From Campylobacterota bacterium (GTDB taxonomy: Bacteria > Campylobacterota > Campylobacteria > Campylobacterales > Sulfurovaceae): DNA of 6,281 nucleotides. Both the position numbers and the translations under genes were made by a program. Position 1 is the stretch's first letter; every line of letters begins with the position of its first letter. Location: NCBI GenBank assembly GCA_003646505.1, contig QMKT01000114.1:1-6281 (forward strand), read 5' to 3'. Under the pieces are notes generated by a model, which saw only the letters and a program-made list of their open reading frames with translations, made no database searches and had not been told where the DNA came from. Positions 1 to 4,585 of this stretch are shown here, in pieces.

Positions 1-1
1 C

Positions 2-148
2 AATCCAAAGTCATTCCCTTATGTGGCTCTCAATCAATTCATAGAGTTTTATGACAAAGAGGCACTCAAATATCTAAACCGGTGTAAAACCAATCAAAAG
101 ATCGCTATCGAGAGGGAAAACTCAAAGAAACACCCTAAATACGGCTAG
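2..148 (+). CDS. 3' end of an unrecognised gene (C-terminal 48 aa)
   Basis: The frame is open from the left edge to a TAG at 146-148 and encodes at least 48 residues, starting NPKSFPYVALNQFIEF and ending KKHPKYG. The start lies outside the window. The fragment is basic and lysine-rich at its end, with an aromatic segment near the start, and shows no domain or motif that I recognise. Its place just before a scaffold gene is where phages usually carry a portal, a MuF-like minor head protein or a small accessory gene, so one of these is possible; that is position-based inference only. Its base composition differs from the downstream genes: I count 33 C against 24 G in 2-148, whereas the genes after 415 are clearly G-rich on this strand. 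A separate origin is therefore possible. That the frame is coding is fairly likely; its identity is unknown. Confidence 0.5.
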   Translation, partial: NPKSFPYVALNQFIEFYDKEALKYLNRCKTNQKIAIERENSKKHPKYG

Positions 149-175
149 TCTGAACGGTCGTGTACGCTCGTCACG

Positions 176-213
176 GATAGATAGATAGATAGATAGATAG
201 ATTAGATAGATTA
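176..213. repeat. GATA tetranucleotide microsatellite
   Basis: Six perfect GATA units run from 176 to 199. A GAT and a slightly degenerate continuation (TAGATAGATTA) follow to 213. The tract is non-coding and begins 28 bases after the upstream stop codon. Tetranucleotide tracts of this kind change length by slipped-strand mispairing and in some bacteria cause phase variation. Here it lies about 140 bases upstream of the promoter -10 and in no reading frame, so any regulatory effect is speculative. Confidence 0.9.
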
Positions 214-249
214 AAGAACTTGCTGTTTAAAAAGAAATAAGGAAAAAAA

Positions 250-276
250 ATGAAAAACAAAGCCCTCCTCTCTTAG
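250..276 (+). CDS. possible 8-codon leader peptide
   Basis: An ATG at 250 is preceded by AAGGA at 239-243 with a 6-base gap, which is good spacing. It opens a frame of only eight codons (MKNKALLS) closed by TAG at 274-276. Within it, CCTCCT at 264-269 is the exact complement of the consensus Shine-Dalgarno AGGAGG, and CCCT (263-266) can pair with AGGG (275-278). It might be a leader peptide or a chance ORF. No run of regulatory codons is visible and no promoter is evident directly upstream, so it is listed with low confidence. Confidence 0.2.
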   Translation: MKNKALLS

Positions 277-279
277 GGG

Positions 280-292
280 GTGTTAAAAACAC
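280..292. repeat. short inverted repeat GTGTT-AAA-AACAC
   Basis: The arms at 280-284 and 288-292 are perfect 5-bp complements around an AAA loop, just after the mini-ORF stop. No T-run follows, so it is not a terminator. It is too short and AT-rich to be a stable RNA hairpin. It could be a small protein-binding site or chance. Confidence 0.25.
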
Positions 293-353
293 ACTGCCAA
301 AACTCAAACTCATATCATAGATTGTATAAAAATTAATCCATACAGAATAACTA

Positions 354-369
354 TGCTACAATACTTTTA
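354..369 (+). promoter_or_regulatory. extended -10 promoter of the structural operon
   Basis: TGCTACAAT at 354-362 is an extended -10 element: TG at 354-355, one base, then TACAAT at 357-362, five of six matches to TATAAT. The best -35 candidate, TTAATC at 333-338 with an 18-base spacer, matches poorly. This fits promoters that rely on an extended -10 in AT-rich DNA. The predicted transcription start is near 369, giving an untranslated leader of about 45 bases before the scaffold ATG. A second -10-like TATAAA at 325-330 is weaker because it has no TG extension. No other promoter of this quality was seen in the intergenic gaps downstream. Confidence 0.5.
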
Positions 370-384
370 ATCGCAAGGATTAAA
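366..384. promoter_or_regulatory. 7-bp palindrome over the predicted transcription start (candidate operator)
   Basis: TTTAATC (366-372) and GATTAAA (378-384) are perfect inverted repeats around the 5-base spacer GCAAG. The left arm begins four bases after the -10 hexamer and covers the expected start point near 369. That is a usual place for a repressor dimer to block transcription. The repeat could instead be a small hairpin at the 5' end of the mRNA. No regulator gene lies in the window. Confidence 0.4.
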
Positions 385-414
385 CTCGTTGGGAAAAAAT
401 AAAAGGACACACAT

Positions 415-960
415 ATGACATTAGAAGAAGCATTAGTAAAAATAACCTCTTTAGAGGGAGAGATCACTACTCAAAAGGTAAGTATCGCTGAGTTATCAAA
501 GAACGCAGGGAAATTATCAGATGAGGATCAAAAGAAGATTGAACAAAAGGCTTATAATCAAGGTTTCGATAAAGCTAAGAATCAGTTTGAAGGTGAAAAA
601 AAAGATCTACTAAAAAAAGAAGATGTGGAAAAACTTTTATCGGAGAGGGATCACCTTTTCAAGATAAAAACAGATCTAAGGGAAATGGGTGTCAAAAATG
701 CCGATAGAGCTATGAAGATGATTGATGAAGATGATCTTAAAAGTTTCGGTACGGATGAGTTTAAAACGGATGATTTTAAAACGAAATATGGAGATGTTTT
801 AATTTTTGCTAAAGATGGATCTAATCCACCTAAGGTGATTACAAAAGACAATAAACTTCCTGATCAGAAAAAAGTCACTTCGGATAGCTATGGGGATCTA
901 TCCCCAACAGAAAAAGCCAAAATGTCTCCTGATGAGAAGTTGGCTTTATTAAGAGAATAA
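415..960 (+). CDS. putative capsid scaffolding protein
   Basis: A 181-aa, highly charged protein rich in Lys, Glu and Asp with no cysteine or tryptophan, as expected of a phage scaffold. Residues 1-90 look helical and likely coiled-coil (a heptad-like N-terminus, then long K/E/D-rich stretches). Residues 110-126 carry a repetitive FGTDEFKTDDFKTKYG motif. A disordered Pro/Lys/Asp linker follows, and the last 20 or so residues (LSPTEKAKMSPDEKLALLRE) could be a helical capsid-binding tail. It would act in the cytoplasm as a temporary core for coat assembly. The ATG at 415 follows AAAGGA (402-407) with a 7-base gap. It is the first gene after the promoter and sits 12 bases upstream of the capsid gene, the usual scaffold position. 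No protease motif is visible. The call rests on composition and synteny rather than a recognised signature. Confidence 0.7.
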   Translation: MTLEEALVKITSLEGEITTQKVSIAELSKNAGKLSDEDQKKIEQKAYNQGFDKAKNQFEGEKKDLLKKEDVEKLLSERDHLFKIKTDLREMGVKNADRAMKMIDEDDLKSFGTDEFKTDDFKTKYGDVLIFAKDGSNPPKVITKDNKLPDQKKVTSDSYGDLSPTEKAKMSPDEKLALLRE

Positions 961-972
961 AAAGGAAATAAA

Positions 973-1788
973 ATGGGATTAGATAAAAATAAATTAACCA
1001 TCTTTACGGATGTGATGGATACAAAACTTCAAGAGGCTTCTGTAGTTCCCTCTATCGCTAAAGGTGTTTTTAGAGGACAGATAGTAAGAGGAGGTACTGT
1101 TGATATCCTTGGTACAGAAGATGTAACAATCGGGCAGTACAATGGAACGATTACTCACCAATCAATGACTGGTACAGAACAAAAGGTTTTAATTGAAAAG
1201 AAACCGTATTTCTCCATCAAGTTGGGATATGATGATCTTTCACAAGTGCCTACAAATGAGGTATCCTTCCTTACAGGTAAAGCAGGAAAAGCGTTGGCAT
1301 TGGATGTTGATAAAAACCTTGTATTATTGGCTGGTAAAGCTAAGATAACAGTATCAGGGGTGATCGCAGACGTAACAGGAGCGTTTACAGGTCTTGCGAC
1401 AGCATTTGATATTGCTAATGTTGGTATGGGCGACAGAGCGGCACTTTTGTCACCCAATGTTGCGAATACGTTGGTTGCAGAACAGGGTGCTAAGCTTCAG
1501 GGCGAAAAAGCATCGGAATATGTGTATCAGGGGTACTTAGGTGAGTATATGGGTGTTCAAGTATTCAAGTCAAACTCTATCGGGAAAACCACAACCGTGG
1601 CAAACTGTCTTGGGGTTGATATGAGTGCGTTGATCTTGGCTAAGTCTTATGATCAGGTTGATCAAGTGGCAGGAGTAGACTTTTTTGGTTCTGCACTCCG
1701 TGGTTTATTGGTTTATGGTGTTGATGTTGTAGAAACAGAAGCAGGGTTATCGGATCGTATAGTAGCTTTTAATATAGACGAAGCATAA
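973..1788 (+). CDS. major capsid protein (HK97-fold)
   Basis: A 271-aa coat protein, within the usual size range for HK97-fold capsid proteins. Residues 38-58 (RGGTVDILGTEDVTIGQYNG) resemble the segment leading into the E-loop. Residues 149-169 (NVGMGDRAALLSPNVANTLV) match the spine-helix region seen in many coat proteins. Residues 186-203 (QGYLGEYMGVQVFKSNSI) fit the common pattern 'G-x-x-G-x-x-x-G-x-x-V-x-x-S-N'. The C-terminus (ALRGLLVYGVDVVETEAGLS, then RIVAFNIDEA) has the typical closing 'YG-x-x-V-x' strand. There is no long charged N-terminal delta domain, consistent with the separate scaffold upstream. The ATG at 973 has AAAGGA (961-966) six bases before it. It assembles the icosahedral shell around scaffold and portal. 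Family call is confident; the exact lineage is not determined. Confidence 0.9.
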   Translation: MGLDKNKLTIFTDVMDTKLQEASVVPSIAKGVFRGQIVRGGTVDILGTEDVTIGQYNGTITHQSMTGTEQKVLIEKKPYFSIKLGYDDLSQVPTNEVSFLTGKAGKALALDVDKNLVLLAGKAKITVSGVIADVTGAFTGLATAFDIANVGMGDRAALLSPNVANTLVAEQGAKLQGEKASEYVYQGYLGEYMGVQVFKSNSIGKTTTVANCLGVDMSALILAKSYDQVDQVAGVDFFGSALRGLLVYGVDVVETEAGLSDRIVAFNIDEA

Positions 1789-1803
1789 AAAAAAGGATCA
1801 CAC

Positions 1804-1974
1804 ATGGCAGAAAAAAAAGAAGCGACAGAAAAAGAGGTATTAGCAGAAATGACCGACAAAGAGTTGGCATCTACTAAGGGCAAATACGAGGGACTCGACA
1901 CAGGTAAAAAAGGGGCAAATAAAAAGCCTCTTATTGCTAAAGGTGTAGGGTACGAAGTCACTATAAACAAGTAA
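1804..1974 (+). CDS. small charged protein between capsid and connector genes (56 aa)
   Basis: A 56-aa frame opens at an ATG (1804) preceded by AAAAGGA (1791-1797) with a 6-base gap, and ends at TAA 1972-1974. It fills the gap between the capsid and connector genes almost exactly (15 bases before it, 9 after it), which strongly suggests a real gene. The N-terminal 26 residues (MAEKKEATEKEVLAEMTDKE...) are charged and helix-prone. The middle (KYEGLDTGKKGANKK) is basic and glycine-rich, and the end (PLIAKGVGYEVTINK) looks like a short beta segment. An A8 run at codons 3-5 could permit slippage. Small proteins at this locus can be head decoration, completion or unknown factors; I do not recognise this one and assign no function. 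Confidence 0.75.
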   Translation: MAEKKEATEKEVLAEMTDKELASTKGKYEGLDTGKKGANKKPLIAKGVGYEVTINK

Positions 1975-1983
1975 GGGGCTAAA

Positions 1984-2502
1984 ATGGCAACTTTACCAAC
2001 TATGCAAGATTTGTTCGGTGGTTTGCCTGAGGCTTTGGCTTATTATAAAAGCCTATTTGATGTTCCAGCTGATGATCTCGAAATAGAAGCATTATTGGAT
2101 ACTGCATTTTTAAAGATTGATCCTGTTTTTGGAGAGTTTAGAAATTATGTAGTGGGTGAGAATACTGTCAGGAATGAGCATGTAAAGAGAGCTGTGTGCT
2201 TTGAGGCGAATACTATCTATAAATATAGTTTAGTGAGCGTTGGTGTAGTGCATGGGATCAACACAGGCGAGAAGCCCACAGGAGATATTGTATCAGAGAA
2301 GATGGAAGATGTATCGACCACTTATTCGGATAAGGATCAAGCAAAAGGCATTGGGCTTGGGGATAGTGGGCTTATGTCCGTCCTTGGTCTGTTGTCTTAT
2401 GATGCTTCTATATTGTTAAGTAGATATATCAGAAAAACCTATGGAATGGGATTTTCCTGTACTGTGGGAACTGATGTAAATACCTTTGGAACAGTTCTAT
2501 GA
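1984..2502 (+). CDS. head-tail connector (adaptor) protein, gp6/gp15-like
   Basis: A 172-aa protein at the connector position directly after the coat gene block. It is mostly helical. Residues 14-45 (LPEALAYYKSLFDVPADDLE...) form the first helices. Residues 65-85 (EHVKRAVCFEANTIYKYS) match the conserved 'lysine-rich helix plus Cys/Ala/Glu' segment that I associate with HK97 gp6 / SPP1 gp15-type adaptors. Residues 99-114 (TGDIVSEKMEDVSTTY) match the common 'I-x-SEK-x-D-x-S-x-x-Y' segment. Such proteins form a ring under the portal and start the neck after DNA packaging. The start has AAGGGG (1973-1978) as its ribosome binding site. The stop overlaps the next ATG as ATGA (2499-2502), suggesting translational coupling. 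Family call is good but not certain. Confidence 0.75.
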   Translation: MATLPTMQDLFGGLPEALAYYKSLFDVPADDLEIEALLDTAFLKIDPVFGEFRNYVVGENTVRNEHVKRAVCFEANTIYKYSLVSVGVVHGINTGEKPTGDIVSEKMEDVSTTYSDKDQAKGIGLGDSGLMSVLGLLSYDASILLSRYIRKTYGMGFSCTVGTDVNTFGTVL

Positions 2503-2846
2503 GTATAGAATCAATGAAGAAAAGTATCGGCAGATCATTGGAGAACTATGGTACAGCAGTCACTCTGAGCATTAGAGAGGATGGGGCTATAGATTTTGCG
2601 ACAGGGAAGCCAGTGCAGACAATTACTAACTCGGATATTATTGCAGTTGTCGGGAGATTTACTGCAAATGAGATCAGGGATGGGATTGTCAATATTGATG
2701 ATTTAAAATGTACGTTAGTACACCCCGATAAAGTCAAGATAGGGGATAAGGTCATAGCAGGTACAGAAACATATTCTGTATTAAATGTGAGATTACTAAT
2801 TAGAGGAGGAGTCTTATTAAAGCAGACTCTTCAACTAAGGAAATAA
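2499..2846 (+). CDS. head closure (head-tail joining) protein, gp16-like
   Basis: A 115-aa, beta-rich protein. The N-terminus (MSIESMKKSIGRSLENYGTA) is a helix followed by a strand carrying VTLSI. Residues 50-62 (VVGRFTANEIRDG) and the C-terminal half fit the closure-knob family: a 'KIGDKVIAGTETYSVLNV' strand pair (80-97), then a final hairpin RGGVLLKQTLQLRK. These features resemble SPP1 gp16 and lambda FII-type joining proteins, which plug the portal exit and accept the tail. The gene overlaps the connector stop by 4 bases (ATGA) and ends one base before the next ATG, so it is the middle of a coupled trio of neck genes. The call rests on size, position and the GD-x-x-x-x-G-x-x-Y-x-V pattern. 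Confidence 0.7.
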   Translation: MSIESMKKSIGRSLENYGTAVTLSIREDGAIDFATGKPVQTITNSDIIAVVGRFTANEIRDGIVNIDDLKCTLVHPDKVKIGDKVIAGTETYSVLNVRLLIRGGVLLKQTLQLRK

Positions 2847-2847
2847 A

Positions 2848-3195
2848 ATGGCAGTTATGACTCAGACTCTTAATATCGCTTTTGATATCGTTGATGATGA
2901 GATCAGAGAGATTGTGGAAGAGGAGGTCATAGGATTACATAATGATCTTATAGATGCTGGACAAGCCGTTTGGTTATCAGGAAATTTTAAAAACTCGTTT
3001 GCACCTGTTATAAAAAAAGGTGATTTTGAGTGGAGAATTGAGAATGATGCTGATTATGCTTCTATACTCGCAAGAGGTAGAAGATTGGTAAATGGGCGAA
3101 TGTATGGATCAGAGAAGTGGGCTAGGGGAATGGATCCAATGATCGCCAAGATGGAAGATAAAATTGAAAAGAGGACAGATGCTATTCAGTCATAA
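2848..3195 (+). CDS. HK97 gp10-like tail completion protein
   Basis: A 115-aa protein with the family's usual layout. A long N-terminal helix (residues 10-42) is followed by SGNFKNSFAPVIKKGDFEWRI (44-64), the usual 'tG-x-L-r-x-S' segment and strands. Residues 66-76 (NDADYASILARG) match the conserved 'D-Y-A-x-x-l-x-x-G' motif. The segment NGRMYGSEKWARGMDPMIAKM (82-102) resembles the 'G-x-x-W' region and closing helix. Members join the tail to the neck or act in tail completion. The ATG at 2848 uses AAGGA inside the last codons of the previous gene (2837-2841). Its 3' end overlaps the tail terminator gene by 17 bases, taking the ATG start of that gene. This is one of the better recognised genes of the neck block. 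Confidence 0.8.
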   Translation: MAVMTQTLNIAFDIVDDEIREIVEEEVIGLHNDLIDAGQAVWLSGNFKNSFAPVIKKGDFEWRIENDADYASILARGRRLVNGRMYGSEKWARGMDPMIAKMEDKIEKRTDAIQS

Positions 3196-3562
3196 CGGAG
3201 AAATCAACAAGTATTTTAATGATAATTGGATGGATACCCCTATTCAGTACGAGGGGATCAGGTTTGATACTCCGACTGATGGCAAATGGATCTCTTTACA
3301 AGTTCATCCATACGGCAGAGAGGAGCAGACTTTCGGTAAGGGAGTTCGCAAAGAAAAAGGGCTATTGAAGGTATTTGTTTATGAAACAAGTGCGACTTTA
3401 GCTTATGAATTGGCATCTCAGGTTGATACCTTTATAGCAGAAACTTTTATAAGCAAGATCTTTATTGACGTTGGGAGTCCTGATGGTCAAGGAGCAGAGG
3501 CTTTAAAAGATGGAATTTTTGAAGTGTTATTGAATTTTGAAATGACTTTAATAGAAAAATAA
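3179..3562 (+). CDS. tail terminator protein (DUF4128-like)
   Basis: A 127-aa protein from the ATG at 3179. Residues 1-20 form a helix, then PIQYEGIRFDTPTDGKWISLQV (21-42) matches the terminator pattern 'P-I-x-x-x-N/G-x-x-F-x-x-P-x-x-x-x-W-x-x-x-x-v'. GLLKVFVYE (61-69) is the second strand, followed by the helix YELASQVDTFIAETF (76-90) and a final strand. Such proteins cap the tail tube, set its end and bind the neck. The frame also stays open to a TTG at 3164, five codons earlier. I prefer ATG 3179: AGAGGA (3170-3175) lies just upstream, although its 3-base gap is short. With the TTG start the protein would be 132 aa. The gene overlaps the tail completion gene by 17 bases and the tail tube gene starts 12 bases later. 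Confidence 0.7.
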   Translation: MLFSHNGEINKYFNDNWMDTPIQYEGIRFDTPTDGKWISLQVHPYGREEQTFGKGVRKEKGLLKVFVYETSATLAYELASQVDTFIAETFISKIFIDVGSPDGQGAEALKDGIFEVLLNFEMTLIEK

Positions 3563-3574
3563 AAAGGAAATATT

Positions 3575-4036
3575 ATGGAGACAGTAGTTTTAGGAAATAT
3601 GACAAAAGTTGGAGTGGGGGTGGGACCTTCTGCTGTTACTTTTGAACCAATTTGTGTATTTGGTGGCGAAGCGATTGTGGACTTTGGTGGATATACAACA
3701 AATAAAGAATATTGCTTGTCTAAAGCAGAGCCTTATGTTGCATTGAATGACTTGGAGTTTGGATCTGCAACATATAGTTATTTATGGAGTGAGGCAGATG
3801 GAGATGCTGGAAATAAGATCTTCAAAGATGCACACCTCGCAAAAACTTTGGCGGCAAAAACTGTATCTATTGAAACCGAGGTAAATAATACGCTTGGTGT
3901 GAATGGAACACAGTATACGGCAGACTTTATTGTAGCGGGGTATAAATTCCTATTCAAGAAGGGAGAGGTCAATAAGGTAGAGGTAACTCTAGAACAGCTC
4001 ACAACTCCTGTAGAGGTGATTGCTTCTGCAACATAG
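3575..4036 (+). CDS. major tail tube protein
   Basis: A 153-aa beta-rich protein. Residues 1-40 (METVVLGNMTKVGVGVGPSAV...) and 85-110 (LAKTLAAKTVSIETEVNNTLG) contain beta strands. The C-terminus carries QYTADFIVAGYKFLFKKGEV (113-132) and then a VEVTLEQLTTP strand, like the last sheet of tail tube proteins in the HK97/lambda gpV fold family. It would polymerise in rings around the tape measure to form the tail tube. The ATG at 3575 has AAAGGA (3563-3568) six bases upstream. Just downstream a hairpin terminator (4044-4073) precedes the chaperone gene, the arrangement expected for the most abundant tail protein. Synteny (terminator before, chaperone and tape measure after) supports the call as strongly as the sequence does. 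Confidence 0.8.
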   Translation: METVVLGNMTKVGVGVGPSAVTFEPICVFGGEAIVDFGGYTTNKEYCLSKAEPYVALNDLEFGSATYSYLWSEADGDAGNKIFKDAHLAKTLAAKTVSIETEVNNTLGVNGTQYTADFIVAGYKFLFKKGEVNKVEVTLEQLTTPVEVIASAT

Positions 4037-4043
4037 GAGATAG

Positions 4044-4073
4044 GGGCTAATTTCTGTGTGGGTTAGCCCTTTT
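4044..4073 (+). terminator. hairpin terminator after the tail tube gene, probably leaky
   Basis: GGGCTAA (4044-4050) pairs perfectly with TTAGCCC (4063-4069), extended by two G-T wobbles (4051-4062 and 4052-4061) to a 9-bp stem with an 8-base loop, TCTGTGTG. TTTT follows at 4070-4073. The run is only four T long, so partial termination is likely. I see no convincing promoter before the next gene (4115), so read-through must supply the chaperone and tape measure mRNA. The arrangement would give more tail tube message than message for low-copy proteins. Confidence 0.7.
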
Positions 4074-4080
4074 GATCTTA

Positions 4081-4114
4081 CACACAGTAACCATATTCAC
4101 ACAGGAGTCACACA
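4081..4114 (+). promoter_or_regulatory. CACACA-repeat leader of the chaperone gene, with ribosome binding site AGGAG
   Basis: CACACAG occurs at 4081-4087 and 4098-4104, and CACACA again at 4109-4114 just before the ATG. The second copy overlaps the Shine-Dalgarno AGGAG (4103-4107). CTGTGTG in the terminator loop (4054-4060) is the exact complement of CACACAG. The loop could therefore pair with the first copy as a pseudoknot, or with the second and hide the ribosome binding site. That pairing is an inference from complementarity only. Confidence 0.4.
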
Positions 4115-4585
4115 ATGGCAAAAATACAATTATCAACGAGAGTAACATTAGATATCACGGAGAATGGAAAAGTAGTAGATACTTTTAAAATTTCTTTCAG
4201 AGAACCCTCAAAAAGACAACAGCGTGAAATAGGAAAAGAGAATGAAGAGATATTGGATCTATTTAAAAAAAGCCAATCTTTGGATCGTAGATTAGAAGTA
4301 ACAGAGGCAAAAGTTTCTGCTCTAAAGGAGTTGGAAAATGCTAAAGAACTTTTGACTACAGCAAAAAGTTTGGACAAATTATATATTGATAGGGATAATA
4401 TAGAGGATCGTTTTATAGATCTTGGAGGTTTTGAGAAGATGCTTGAAGCTTCGCGGCTCACCTTTGGTCATGCCGTATCAGGCGAGGACAAAGATCGGCT
4501 AAGGGATTTTATAGAAGATCAGAGTGATTATTCTATTATTATGGGTGCTATTGCTGAGGATGCGAAAGAACAGAGGGGAAAGTAG
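4115..4585 (+). CDS. tail assembly chaperone, short form (lambda gpG-like)
   Basis: A 156-aa protein between the tail tube and tape measure genes, the fixed position of the G/GT chaperones. The N-terminus is a strand-rich segment (STRVTLDITENGKVVDTFKI), then a charged helical region (residues 31-95, REPSKRQQREIG through SLDKLYIDRD) rich in Lys/Glu. The C-terminal half (FEKMLEASRLTFGHAVSGED, 106-125, and FIEDQSDYSIIMGAI, 132-146) is helical and ends EDAKEQRGK. Its stop TAG directly follows the slippery heptamer GGGAAAG (4576-4582), so most ribosomes make this form and some shift to make GT. Such proteins coat the tape measure and help the tube polymerise; they are absent from the virion. Start ATG 4115 follows AGGAG (4103-4107). 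Family identity is inferred mainly from synteny and frameshift architecture, which agree well. Confidence 0.8.
   Translation: MAKIQLSTRVTLDITENGKVVDTFKISFREPSKRQQREIGKENEEILDLFKKSQSLDRRLEVTEAKVSALKELENAKELLTTAKSLDKLYIDRDNIEDRFIDLGGFEKMLEASRLTFGHAVSGEDKDRLRDFIEDQSDYSIIMGAIAEDAKEQRGK
4576..4582 (+). promoter_or_regulatory. -1 ribosomal frameshift slippery site GGGAAAG
   Basis: The heptamer is read in the zero frame as G GGA AAG, and tRNAs can re-pair as GGG AAA after a -1 slip, fitting X XXY YYZ. The zero-frame stop TAG is the next codon (4583-4585). The -1 frame is open from 4558 onward (its previous stop is TGA at 4555-4557) and runs to TAA 4900-4902. This is the same heptamer used in the lambda G/T overlap. 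A possible stimulatory stem, TATCAGG (4605-4611) with CCTGATA (4630-4636), lies 22 bases downstream, farther than usual. Confidence 0.85.

Larger units (their letters stand above)
149..414. other. 266-bp intergenic region before the structural operon
   Basis: No long open frame exists here on either strand. In order it holds a GC-richer patch (about 150-176), a GATA tetranucleotide tract (176-213), an 8-codon mini-ORF with its own ribosome binding site (250-276), a short inverted repeat GTGTT-AAA-AACAC (280-292), an AT-rich stretch with C far above G (about 285-340), and a promoter with an overlapping palindrome (354-384). I see no convincing terminator for the upstream gene: none of the hairpins is followed by a T-run. 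Transcription may therefore run in from upstream as well as start at the local promoter. Confidence 0.7.

Noticed and set aside
150..176. GC-richer patch after the upstream stop as a terminator
   Set aside because: Only a 4-bp CGTG/CACG stem can form and no T-run follows.
651..851. Reverse-strand 66-aa frame inside the scaffold gene
   Set aside because: Antisense to a strong forward gene, no ribosome binding site or recognisable product; a shadow frame.
1155..1457. Reverse-strand 100-aa frame inside the capsid gene
   Set aside because: Fully antisense to the well-supported major capsid gene, with low-complexity Ser/Pro/Ala content typical of shadow translation.
1713..1970. Reverse-strand 85-aa frame across the capsid end and the 56-aa gene
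   Set aside because: The forward 56-aa frame has a proper ribosome site and fits the operon; the reverse frame has neither.
4072..4097. Possible promoter (TTGATC with CATATT) before the chaperone gene
   Set aside because: The spacer is only 14 bases and the -10 is weak; read-through of the terminator is the simpler explanation.
4108..4461. Reverse-strand 117-aa frame over the chaperone gene
   Set aside because: Ser/Leu/Phe-rich antisense of Lys/Glu codons; the forward gene is supported by position and the frameshift site.
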